Shown piece by piece: positions 47,531-57,480 of a DNA stretch of 64,000 nucleotides. This DNA is from Carya illinoinensis (taxonomy: Eukaryota; Streptophyta; Magnoliopsida; Fagales; Juglandaceae). Position 1 is the first letter of the stretch; every line of letters starts with the position of its first letter. Where the stretch lies: the NCBI RefSeq assembly GCF_018687715.1, contig NC_056762.1, positions 20,783,364 to 20,847,363 on the forward strand, read 5' to 3'. A program made the position numbers and the translations under genes. A model generated the notes under the pieces. It made no database searches, was not told the origin of the DNA, and saw only the letters and a program-made list of their open reading frames with translations.

Positions 47531-47779
47531 TGTAAGAGTTGAAGCCGAAGGCTAGCAAGGCACCCATCGGGGTGCTCGTGATGCCCCCCCAACCCATTAA
47601 AGACCAACAAGTAGTGTGAGTATGCACCTCACATGAAGCCACGGCAAGCCTTTTCCAAAAGCTCATCCTACCACGGTTGGTGGAGGAGAGAAGGGCACCT
47701 ATAGGAAAAACAAGGAGCAAACTGCACCCCCTACATATGTGTAAATTTCATTTTCTAATGTATGAACTCTATTGATGAA

Positions 47780-48840
47780 AGATATTAGTTTTTTCAGGCA
47801 TTCAATGAGTAAATGTCTCCACCATCATTAAACCTTGCCTACAAATGTCTCCAGCATCATTAATCTTTATCAACTGCTTACCTCCCCGTGGGGTACGAAA
47901 GGGATGGGTGTAATGCCAAAGTCTGCTTTATCCCTACTGCGGCATAGTGCGGTACAACCCTTGACTGCCCAACATTTACCTTCCTCATGAGCATTGATAG
48001 AAGGGAGTGGGTACAGTCACAAACTGTTCGAACAGACTACCTCCACGTAAGGATCAATAGATGGGTCCAGCCTCCTGGTGACCTGACCTCTCCCACGGAG
48101 AAGAGCAGGCTCAACTTCTCAGCCACCCAAATGAATTACGCCTTCCTACTATGACAAAGATTGGGTACAGTGCCAACTAGACCTTCAATTACATTCCCTA
48201 TGGCATCAATGGATGAGAGCAGGTCCAATAGTTTACTGCCCCAAACAAACTACCTCTACGTAAGGGTCAACAAAAGGGTCTAGCCCCCTGCCCCCCGGTG
48301 ACCCAGCCACCCATAGAGGAGAGCGGGCTTAGTTTCATAGCTACCCAAACAAATTACCCCGTCCCATCATGGCCGAAGTGTGGACTGATTGTTGAGTTGT
48401 CCAACATTATCTTCATTACGAGATACCAATGGGATGGGTGTAATTCCAAAGGGGACTTGAACCCTCACGCAGTGAAGTACAAGCCAGTCCTTAGCTACTC
48501 AATAACTTTCCTTCATCATAGGCATTGACAAGGCATGACAGGTACGTTCACAAACTGCCCGATCCTTACCTCCTTGAGGGGCCTCAAATGGTGAAAGAAG
48601 ACATAAGCCATCTCGACCCTCCCATAGGGGAGTGTAGGTTAGATCCTAAGGCTGCCCAAATACTTACCTTGACCTCTACCACAACGAAGAGTGGGCACAA
48701 CACTAGCCTCGCCCTAACTTACCTTCCCTATGGTGCTAATGGATGGGACCAGGTCCCATTGCACATTGCCCAGATGGAACACCTCCATATGAGGGATTAT
48801 AGATAGACTTAGTCCCAAGATTACTCAACGAAACATCAAA
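47780..48840 (+). repeat. Irregular long repeats in the Tat 3' region
   Basis: GGGATGGGTGTAAT occurs near 47902 and 48430. A block of CTACCTC...CGTAAGG...CCCACCCAAA type recurs near 48034, 48249 and, more diverged, 48567. There is no reading frame with homology. These look like old, diverged direct repeats rather than a clean array. Confidence 0.6.
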
Positions 48841-48929
48841 AAAATTGTCTCCTCCGAAGGATAACGTCTCAATGCTTCACCACACATAAGCCAAACGACT
48901 CAAGTTAGAAAATCTTAATGATTGTTTAT

Positions 48930-50205
48930 AATGTGGTTTGACCCCTACGGTGTACTCAAGTGATTGGCCCCCTCTCACCAAGCACGAGAGTGAACGAGGT
49001 GAGTTTCAGCCTAAGTACTGCACGAACACCATAGGAGTATCTGGGCAAGCCAGACCTTACATGCCACTCGACCCTTCTTGCCTAGCTCGAGAGTTAACGA
49101 GGCAAGTTTCAGCCTAAGTGCCACTCAACCTTCGTAAGAGTATTTGGGCGAGCCCAGCCCTACATGCCATCAGCTCTCCCATCGAGAGTGAGGCTCAAAG
49201 AGGTGAGTTTCAACCTAAGTACTACTCAACCTCTGGAGGAGTATTAGGGCAATCATGGCCTTATTTTCCACTCAGCCTCTCGCCTAGCGTGAGGGTCAAT
49301 GAGGGGAGTTTCAGCCTAAGTGTTGCTCAATCTCCATAGGAGTATCTAGGTGAGTCTAGCCCTACATGCTGCTAGCCCCCTCTAGCTAAGCGTGATGGTC
49401 AATGAGGCGAGTTTCAGCCTAAGTAGTGCTTGACCTCTGCAAGAGTATTTAGGCGAGCTTGGCCTTACATGTCACTTGGCCCCCTCTCGACAAGCACGAG
49501 GGTCAATGAGGCAAGTTTCAAACTTATTAATGCTTGACCTTTGCAAAAGTATCTAGGTGAGCATAGCCTTACATGCCACTCGGTCCCCTCTCACCAAGCG
49601 TGAGGGTTAGCTGAGGCGAATTTTAGCCCAAGTGTTGCTTGACCTCTGCAAGAGTAACTGGGTGAGCCTGACCTTACATGCCACTCTGCCCCATCTCGCC
49701 AAACATGAGGGTCAATAAGGAGAGTTTTAGCTTAAGTGCTACTCGACCTCCATATGCCGCTTGGTCCGTTCCTACCGCTTGGTCCCCTCCTGCCAAGCGC
49801 GAGTGTTAACTAGGTGAGTTTTAGCCTAAGTACTGCTTGACCTCCATAGGAGTATCTGGGTGAGCCCAACCTTACATACTACTCAAACTCTTGCTGAGCG
49901 CAAGGGTCAACGAGAAGAGTTTCAGCCTAAGTGCTGCTCAAGCTTCGCAAGAGTATTTGTTCGAGCCCGGCCTTACATGCCTCTTGGCAACCTCTAGCCA
50001 AGTGTCAACGAGGTGAGTTTCAACCTAGGTACTACTCAACCTTAGTTGGAGTATCTGGTTTGGCCCGGCCTTATATGCCACTCAGCCTCTTACTGAGCGC
50101 AAGGGTCAATAAGGCTAGTTTCAGCCTAAGTATTGCTCGATCTTTGCAAGCGTATCTAGGCGAGCCTAGCCTTACACACTGCTCGACCCCCTCTCGCCTG
50201 GCACG
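48930..50205 (+). repeat. Tandem array, about 12 units of roughly 94-105 bp
   Basis: The core GTTTCAGCCTAAGT recurs at about 49002, 49106, 49207, 49308, 49411, 49515, 49619, 49724, 49818, 49919, 50017 and 50118. Each unit also carries a GAGTATCTGGGCGAGCC-like and a CTTACATGCCACTCG-like segment. The units are clearly diverged from each other. One unit (near 49745-49800) contains a short extra duplication. The array lies where Tat-group elements often carry tandem repeats, between the coding region and the 3' LTR. Confidence 0.85.
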
Positions 50206-51510
50206 AGGGCCTTCACTAGTAAGCTAGTGTTGATTACACTGAAATGTTTAGCCCATTTATGAAATCCACCACCATTTGACTCATCCTATCCCTTGTTTTG
50301 TCTCATAATTGGCCACTACAACAGTTAGACATACAGAATGCCTTTTTGCATGGTGACTTGCAAGAAATAGTGTACATGAGCCAACCCCTGGGCTTGTGCA
50401 TCCTGATTTTCCATCTCATGTATGCAAACTAAGGAAAGCTATTTATGGTCTAAAATTAGCCCCTCGGGCCTTGTTTTCAAAACTTGGCACTAAATTGCTT
50501 TTTCTTGGCTTTGTGGAATCCAAATCTAACTCATCTTTGTTTATTTTTTGTGCTAATTCTAATATGATTTTTGTGCTTATCTATGTCAATGACATCATTG
50601 TGACTGAGTCTAGTACCAAATTAATTTCATATTTCATTTCTACTCTTGCCATGTCATTGTTTGTTAAGGACTTAGGTCCTCTTCATTTCTTTTTGGGTAT
50701 TGAAATAATTTGAAATAATCAGGGTCTATACTTGTGTCAATCTAAGTTTATCACTAAGTTGCTTCATCACACTAATATGAGTAGTGCCAAACTCGTTTCC
50801 ATCCAAATGGACTCTTCCATTAAACTCACAGCATTAGATGGAAATACCTTTGAAGATCCTCACTTGTATCACAATGTTGTGGGTAGTTTGTAGTATCTAT
50901 CTTTTACCTGCCTTGACATATTGTTTGATATAAATAAATTTTGTTAATACATGCATAATCCTAAAATCTCTCATTGGCAAGCTGTGAAACATATCCTTAG
51001 GTACCTTAAAATCGCTTCAAATTTTGGTATTCAGTTCTCAAAATATTCCAAACTTACTATTTTGGCCTTTTCAGATGTGGATTAGGCGGGTTGTCCTGAT
51101 GACAGAAAATCCAAGGGAGGTTTTTGTGTGTTTGTTGGATCTCATCTTGTTTCTTGGGGATCCAAGAAGTAACCTACAATAGCTCAGTCCTCCACGGAGG
51201 CAGAGTATAAAGTGGTTGCTAATACAATATGTAAAGTTCTATGGATCTAGTATTTATTTATGGAACTTGGAATGTATTTAGCTAATCCACCAATACAGTG
51301 GTGTGACAATCTAGGGGCTACTTATCTTTCTGTTAATCTAGTCTTACATGCATGCACCAAGCAGGTTGAAGTAGATTATTATTTTGTGAAGGATAGAGTA
51401 GCTGCCAAAACTCTCAATGTATCATTTCTATCCAGGAGAGATAAGATCACACCTATCCACACTAAGTGTCTTTCAACAACATGGTTTCTCTTGCTTCAAT
51501 CAAGCCTTAA
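50206..51510 (+). pseudogene. Copia reverse transcriptase and RNase H remnant
   Basis: The translation begins with ASVDYTEMFSPFMKSTT, the usual entry to Copia [20 protein letters not shown] with the first catalytic Asp, [20 protein letters not shown] and the active-site box Y-V-N-D (50582-50593) follow; Copia normally has Y-V-D-D. FVKDLGPLHFFLGIEI ends the RT core. RNase H follows with FSDVD, STEAEYKVVANT and WCDNLGATYLSVN, and the final VDYYFVKDRVAAKTLNVSF. Stops at TAG/TAA positions near 50216, 50710, 50892, 50946, 51083, 51168 and 51249 break the frame. Confidence 0.85.
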
Positions 51511-51850
51511 CATCACTCCAGTGACACTTACATCTCAGAGGACTATTAAGGAAAGGAACAAGTCAGCAGCTACACAAGAAGGCATGACAGCTTGCAAAGT
51601 AGAGGTACTAACCCAGTCAAGAGCGCACACGCCAAATGCAAGGCCAGCACAGCAGAACAACAGAGAAAATTCTAGAAACAATAATTCCTTTATGGTGGGA
51701 TAGTGCCAATTGATCCTAAAATCTTGTAAAACCGTTAGTCACATCTTTCTCTATATATACATGTAAATGGGCATTGAAATCAGTACAAAAATAGAGCATA
51801 TGAATATACACATTCCTTTGAGCATTCTGTTGAGTAGATGGTGTGCATAT
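50206..51850 (+). mobile_element. Copia retrotransposon, 5'-truncated
   Basis: The plus-strand remnant begins inside the RT domain and runs through RNase H to a probable LTR piece with a TATA-like CTATATATAC (51752-51761). The 5' LTR, gag, protease and integrase are missing. The left edge directly abuts the tandem array of the Tat remnant. Confidence 0.82.
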
Positions 51851-52300
51851 TGGGTTTCTTGTTCTCATTACTTTGCATATTTAAAATGAGGAAGGATACC
51901 TAGTTAGTGGCTTGAGCTTCACTCATAGAGTTGAGGTAGGATCCCTTGCTATGTATGGGGCTTTAAGTTAAAGGCATGAGCCGAGTGTACGAATGGAACC
52001 AATGAGAGTGTGAGGCTGTGTCTGGCTTTGAGTAAAGAGTACTTCGAAAGATATATCAACCGACTTGCCATGGAAGAAACATTTTGCTTAGTGACAGTTG
52101 CAGTGGTGTCAAGGATGAGAGGTGATATGTCTCACGAAAAGAAAGATAGATATGTCACTTGCATAGTGAAGGACTTTTTAGCCTTTTCTGCATCATATAC
52201 GTCAGATGTCATGTGTGCGGAGTTGGTGGTGCTGGCATGGGATTAATGGCATTAATGGGAGGAGATAGGTGACTGATCGAGTTAGAAGAGAGGGGTGCAC
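51850..52300. other. Spacer, nothing recognised
   Basis: There is a short open frame at 52010-52246 without homology that I can name. No repeats or element termini are visible. Confidence 0.4.
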
Positions 52301-52880
52301 GCTGTGCATCTAACTCAGTCAAGGGTATTGTAGTTAGAATCAGCACTATTCTTTTGTTCTATTGAGGTGGTGTTTCTTGCATCTTTAATTGCCCTTTCAG
52401 GCTTGGGTCTTCGTTGGCGGCCTGTTGCAGGGGTGATTTATTTGTATTCAAATCCAGCAATAGTGTTTCTTATTTAGCATATGAGTTAGAGATTCTCATC
52501 TTATCTACAAGTTTGTTCTACACTGAGGAACTAGAGGATGTTGTAGAAAACTTTGACATTTATTTTTGCACCAAATTCTTTTGCTTGCATCCATTGCCCT
52601 AGTTTACCGTTTTTTGTTGGGACTGGTTCCTTCATGCATGTTTGGATATATGATCAATACATCCACAATTGAAGCAAAATTAGAGAGCCTCTCATATTTA
52701 AATTCTATACGTGTTGGGGGTTTATCAGTCTTTTGTCGAAGAATGGCTAGTTTTAATGGTTGGTCCAACTTGATTTCAACTTTGACTCTTAAGAAATGCT
52801 TGCTGTGCATTCCTAGAGGATCACTTACGTCTACATCCAAAATTGTTCCCATGTAGCTTCTGAAGAGTATGGTATTTTTT
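52300..52880 (-). pseudogene. LINE D ORF1 fragment (DUF4283 end and knuckle)
   Basis: The minus-strand translation reads TILDVDVSDPLGMHSKHFLR, then VKVEIKLDQPLKL and RIEFKYERLSNF. One base out of frame it continues CFNCGCIDHISKH, the start of a CCHC knuckle (52640-52690). This is the C-terminal half of a plant LINE ORF1. Its N-terminal part is missing. It directly follows a fragment of LINE ORF2 on the same strand, so the two come from different copies or a rearrangement. Confidence 0.68.
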
Positions 52881-52899
52881 GGAAGAATACTTTGAAGCT

Positions 52900-53820
52900 A
52901 GATAAGCTCCATCTCAGTATGCTAGATATTAGACTATATTCTCCCGAAATGTATTTTATTCCAATGCTTGAGTGTTTTCTTGGTTTCCTTGATCTTGCTA
53001 CAGAGGATAAAGGCAGGATTCCCATTGAATTGTTAGCACCATGCATCTTGGATTATAACATTGCTAAGAGGTTTTTGAGTCTAGAATTCCTCAAATTTAA
53101 AGGGAGAGGCATTCCTTCTTATCTTCATAGTGTTGAGCAAGAGGGGATTATGATCTAAGGTCGAGGAGATTAAGTGTTGAATAGAGGCATCCAAGAAGAG
53201 TATGCGCCATTGTGCATCTGCTATTTCATGATCCAAACACTCTTCAATCATCTCTTTTCCATGATGATTATTTATCTAAGTGAAGGTAGGTCCCGAGAAG
53301 CCTATATCGATTAGACCGCGTGAATCCATTAAGCATTTTAAGCCACCTATAGATGAGGAAGTGACTGGCTGTCCCCCCAACTTTATCTACTTGACTCAAT
53401 AGATCATTGAAATCTCCAATACAAAGCCACTGGCTTGGAAAAGATCGATGAGTCGAGTCCAGAAGAGTCCATAAATTTACTTAGCGTTGCCATTGAGCTG
53501 GGGCATAGACAAAATTAGACAACCAGGGATGATTAGGGGGATCAGAGTAGACCAAAATAGAAATAGCATTAGCATAGACCGGTTCTATATCCACACCCGG
53601 TCACAATAATAAAAAAAGGCCTCCATTTTTTTCCAAGGCAGGGAAATTTACAAAATGGTGAAAACCAAGTCTATTTACAGTAGTAGGGGTGTTTACATTA
53701 GACACCATGCTTTCCGAAAAAAGAAATAATATTCAAATTATACTTATTTATAAAGGTCCTTATGTTTGTAATTGATTTGGGGCAGGCTAATCCACTGCAA
53801 TTCCATATCAAGGACATCAT
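52900..53820 (-). pseudogene. LINE C ORF2: endonuclease and linker, truncated before RT
   Basis: The ATG at 53820 opens MMSLIWNCSGLACPKS, the endonuclease N-terminus. NHPWLSNFVYAPAQ and then LCIGDFNDLLSQVDKVGG carry the G-D-F-N box (around 53400-53440). A linker segment before RT reads SKIKETKKTLKHWNKIHFGRI (around 52960-53020). Stops and frameshifts are frequent. The RT and RNase H domains are absent on this strand, because the sequence breaks off near 52890 into an ORF1 fragment. Confidence 0.75.
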
Positions 53821-54029
53821 GGGAAATTTGGAGACATGGTTGAGCCTGCCTTGTTAGCTTTCTTGATTTTTCCAAAAGATGATGTCTTTGGTATTGTCCT
53901 GCTATAAGGTTTGGTTCTTGCAATTTTATTAGATTTTTTGACTTTCCCAAATAGCTTTGAATTGATAGATTAAAGTATTAGAGCCACCTCTTTCTCTTCA
54001 TTGCAGATTGTTTTAGCAATATTTTCTTA

Positions 54030-56157
54030 TTACAGGCTGACTTCCTCTAACATTTTTTTCATTTTTAGTTTCGGTGGATGAATATCTTCAGCACAAGGAG
54101 GAGCATTCCTTTTTGGTGGAGCTTCAATTTTTGATAGTGGGACTAGAGTGACCAAGCTCTCTAATGGCATTTGCAGTGCAGAATGGGCTTGAAAACCTTT
54201 CAAACTATTTGATTTATATTTGGCCACATATTTGATGGTGGGCTCAAGCTTCTTTGTAGGAAGAGTTTTTGACAGAGAATTAGAACCCAAGCTGGCTGAT
54301 ATGAGTTGAACCGATTGGTATGAAATTGTGGGTATAAAATTTTTGTCCTTTGACTTATTTTGTGTGGGGTTATGAGCATTTAGAAGTGGGCCATAATTCT
54401 ATCTACTTTGCTGATTCACCTTTAACTAGGATTGACTAGCAAATGGGCCTTGTAATTCATTGGGCTCTACTAAGGTGTCCAGTTTGACTTCAGACGGATA
54501 GCTCAATGGTACTTGTTGAGATGGCTCGGCCTTTTTATTTTGTATTGCTTTTAAACTCGAAACTGCCACTTGAATCTCCATCCATTGAGAGGATCAAGCC
54601 TTTGTGTTTAAAGCTGGGGGAATGGAGATATTCTGCAGCTTTGAATCCACGAAGTTTCTGTAGAGAGACTGTGTTACCATCAAATGTGAAGTGTGACAAT
54701 CTTGGGTGACTAATGGGGAAGAGTTTGGTGGGAAGGAGTTAATTATCAGCTTAAATGGGTCTTCTCTGTTTGTTGGTGGAGCATTAATCTTTGGAAGACT
54801 ACAGTAATCTATAGTGGCTGGGATCATCTTAACCTTCGGATCATTGGGTGTTTGGCTTCTAGTTATTCTGTCAAGAATGGTTAAGGGGATATTTGTAGAG
54901 ACAACTTGATGGCCAACCTGCTTTTGCAAGGATGTGCTTCGATAGTTGAGGTTGCTAATTTTCTTTCTGGTCTTTCCTTTTTCTTACTGGATCTTGAATC
55001 TATTATCATGAGGATTTATGCTTGAGATAAGATCTTGAGGGGCCTTTATCCTGATCGACTATTGTTTAGAATTCTTAGCTTCAAAATTAACCAGAAAATC
55101 CTCTTGAAGAATTTGCCATGATTTCTCCTGTCCACCCCTAAGGAAAGGATTTCCTAATACGGAGGGTGTTTCTTCCAGAAGAATGGCTTTTCCTTAACCC
55201 AAAGCTTTTGTAGAATTAGGTTTTCCTTTATCTAGCAAAGGAGAAACACAATTACCACTCGATCGGGGAGAGTTGGGATTAAAGGCATTGGCAATATAAA
55301 AGCCGAATTACCAAATAACTTATTCCCCTCAAACTCAGGATTTGGTTGGGCACCGTCATAGATAGAAACATCTACTGCAATGTTCTCCAACAGGAGCCTA
55401 GAAACACTAGATTGACTTTGTTGTGGTGGTTGAACCAACATGAAGTAGGTGATTCCGCACGACGCCAGGGGCCAAAAGGTAGATGGTTAGGGATAGTGTT
55501 CAAGTAGGTGCAAAATATTTGAGAGTGACCAATTCTACCACAAGCATAGCAGAAATCAGAGAGGCATTTGTATTGAAACGAGACCCAAGTGTCATTAAAT
55601 TCTCTAGGTTCCTAGAGTCCTTGTTTCAAAGGTTGGTTAATGTCTAATTCAACCTTTATTTTGATAACATTCTTACATGCCAATCCAAACATTGGATCTA
55701 AATCCACTCCTAGATAATTATCAAGAGCCCTCTCGATTTTAGAGGCATTTTTTTATGTCATATGTTTTCTGGTCTGACCATGTATTTGAATGTAGAAGAT
55801 GGATGTATTGAGACTTATCTCTTGCCATGAGGAACTTGTTGGATAGCTTTTGAGAATGAGGAGATACCCCTTGAAGTTCCAAGGAATTTGGTTCAGTATT
55901 CTATGTATATAACTAGCATTTTGAAACATAAAGAGAAAGAAGTTTACATCTAGATCTTCAATGTGAAACTTACGAACAAAATTCCAAGTTGCCCTGAAAG
56001 AAGCATGTAATGAAATCCTATTGAGAGGTCAATTTGCATCTATTCTACCGATGAGTGCTAACTCTTTGTTTTCATTTGCAGGTTCATTATCAGGAGAAAG
56101 ACGTAAATCCTCCTAGGAAAGTGCTTCAGTTTGGTTGATCAGATTTTTCATATCCAT
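54030..56157 (-). pseudogene. LINE C ORF1 remnant (DUF4283 and CCHC knuckle)
   Basis: The ATG at 56157 opens MDMKNLINQTEALS, a stop, then EDLRLSPDNEPANENKELAL. NFVRKFHIEDLDVNFFLFMF and WNFKGYLLILKSY follow the DUF4283 pattern, then KIKVELDINQPLKQG and FQYKCLSDFCYACGRIGHSQ. The zinc knuckle is C-x2-C-x4-H-x4-C (CYACGRIGHSQIFC, about 55515-55556). A long low-similarity C-terminal part extends to about 54030, ending about 210 bp before the ORF2 start. Multiple stops and shifts make it non-functional. Confidence 0.75.
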
Positions 56158-56231
56158 AAAGGAAATGGAGAGATAGCTTTGTTTATTATGGAAAGTAAGA
56201 GGGATGCTAAGACAATGAGAAGGGGGGAGAA

Positions 56232-56248
56232 GGGGGGGGGGGGGGGGG
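56232..56248. repeat. G17 homopolymer
   Basis: A run of 17 G on the plus strand lies just upstream of LINE C ORF1 (C17 in the LINE's sense). Such a run is prone to assembly and sequencing length error. Confidence 0.9.
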
Positions 56249-56449
56249 ACAGGATGAGGTTTTTGGTTTCTAATGGAAGGTTGGTAGAAGGGATGTCGAA
56301 AGTTCAGATGGGGTGGTTATCAGACTTCACTACTATTAGCTGCAGAGTAGAACTCATCTTGGGGAGAGAGCTAGAATTTAATTTAGACGTGCATCAATCT
56401 CTTTATTAAATGTCTCATTTCTAGAATTCTGTCAAGCCAAAGTAGATGG

Positions 56450-57270
56450 CTTTTAAATCTCTCTTCGTTGGCTATAAATTCAATGAAAGACTGGTTTCTC
56501 TTCATTTTAAATCCCAAACAAAAGCTCGGCCTCAATTCACAAGAAGAACAACTTTTCAAAATTTTGCAATTCTTATTTTTGATTTCCTTGTCTGCTTCAG
56601 AATGATATAGTTAATAATCAAATGGAACTTTGTCTCCACAAAGCATCGCAACAGCTAAACTATTCATATCAAGAAAATCTACATGCATGGCAAGAAAAGA
56701 ACAACCTTTCAGTTGAGAAACAATGGCAAAAACTACTCCCAGATCAAAATTGTATTTCTTTCGATGTTGTGGTTAGAAATTCATTTTCATCAATTTCAGC
56801 AATGAGTAGGAATACGAAAGGAGAGGTTATTGAAATATGGATTGAGGAAAATCCTACCACTACTATGGTGATTGCAGAAGCTTTAGCAGTAAAGTTGGCT
56901 TTCAAAATGGTGGAATACCTAAAATTTCTATCCATCCAATTAGTGGGAGACTCCCAGTTGGTTATCTCTTCCATCTATGGAGGGGATGTTGTTTGGCAAA
57001 TCTCCCCAGTTTGTGATGACATTGCAAATGATTTGAGATCACACAAAAATTGGAGATCATTCAAAAAAATTGATCGATCCCAAAATCGATTCGCGTACTT
57101 TATAGTGCAATGGGCCTCTACAAACTCTATGTTTGGTAGCATTTCATTAGATATTATTCCTACTAGTATTTTGTTTATTGATAGTAAGAAAGATTCTCTT
57201 TAAACATTTGTATTAATTTCTTTTCTATAATATGCAAGCTTGCTTTAAAAAATAAATAAATAAATAAAGT
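56450..57270 (+). mobile_element. LINE E: 5'-truncated LINE 3' end
   Basis: Plus-strand sequence ends in an A-rich tail (AAAAAATAAATAAATAAATA, 57248-57267). It contains one open frame with an RNase H domain. It faces away from LINE C, whose 5' end lies just to the left. I could not find a convincing target duplication. The 5' limit is approximate. Confidence 0.65.
56622..57203 (+). pseudogene. LINE E RNase H domain (RVT_3-like)
   Basis: The 193-residue open frame shows the plant LINE RNase H layout. A catalytic Asp lies in CISFDVVVRN and the Glu in VIAEALAVKLAF. The second Asp is in QLVGDSQLVISSI, and a C-terminal region NRFAYFIVQWAS replaces the usual N-x-x-A-x-x-L-A. In the intact element this domain is the end of ORF2. 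Here it has no endonuclease or RT upstream, so the start codon is incidental. The domain is surprisingly free of stops. No evidence of expression is visible. Confidence 0.72.
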
Positions 57271-57480
57271 CAAACTGCTCGCTAGGAGAAATATATGCAA
57301 GGCGTATGGAAATTTTAGAGATCTATTTAGACGTAGTCAACCTAGACTGACATATTTGACAAATTTTACAAATAGAACTTGACCCGGACCATTACAACAA
57401 ATCTGAATTTTAGGTACGAATTACATTTTTTCTCAAAAACGATTATTTAAAATGAAATTTAAATTTCATCACAAAACATA

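Larger units (their letters stand above)
45131..50205 (+). mobile_element. Tat-like Ty3/Gypsy remnant with tandem-repeat 3' region
   Basis: The plus-strand remnant has one LTR (45131-45772), a degraded PBS, gag (about 45845-46650), a shortened protease (about 47096-47530), then two repeat blocks (47780-48840 and 48930-50205). RT, RNase H, integrase and the second LTR are missing. The gag and protease text match the Tat/Retand group, and so does the LTR-end/PBS context (GTGCCATTTGTGGGA, from a TGGCGCCGTCTGTGGGA-type site). Tandem arrays downstream of the coding region are also typical of that group. The right end stops abruptly at a Copia fragment. Confidence 0.72.

Noticed and set aside
48930..50205. 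CRISPR-like periodic repeats
   Set aside because: Units are contiguous, diverged tandem repeats without unique spacers, in a plant retroelement context.
49118..50227. Open frames of 70-100 residues through the tandem array
   Set aside because: They arise from the periodic sequence, and adjacent units are not kept in one frame.
52892..53158. Plus-strand 88-residue frame
   Set aside because: The minus strand here reads as LINE ORF2 linker (KIKETKKTLKHWNK), so the plus frame is antisense.
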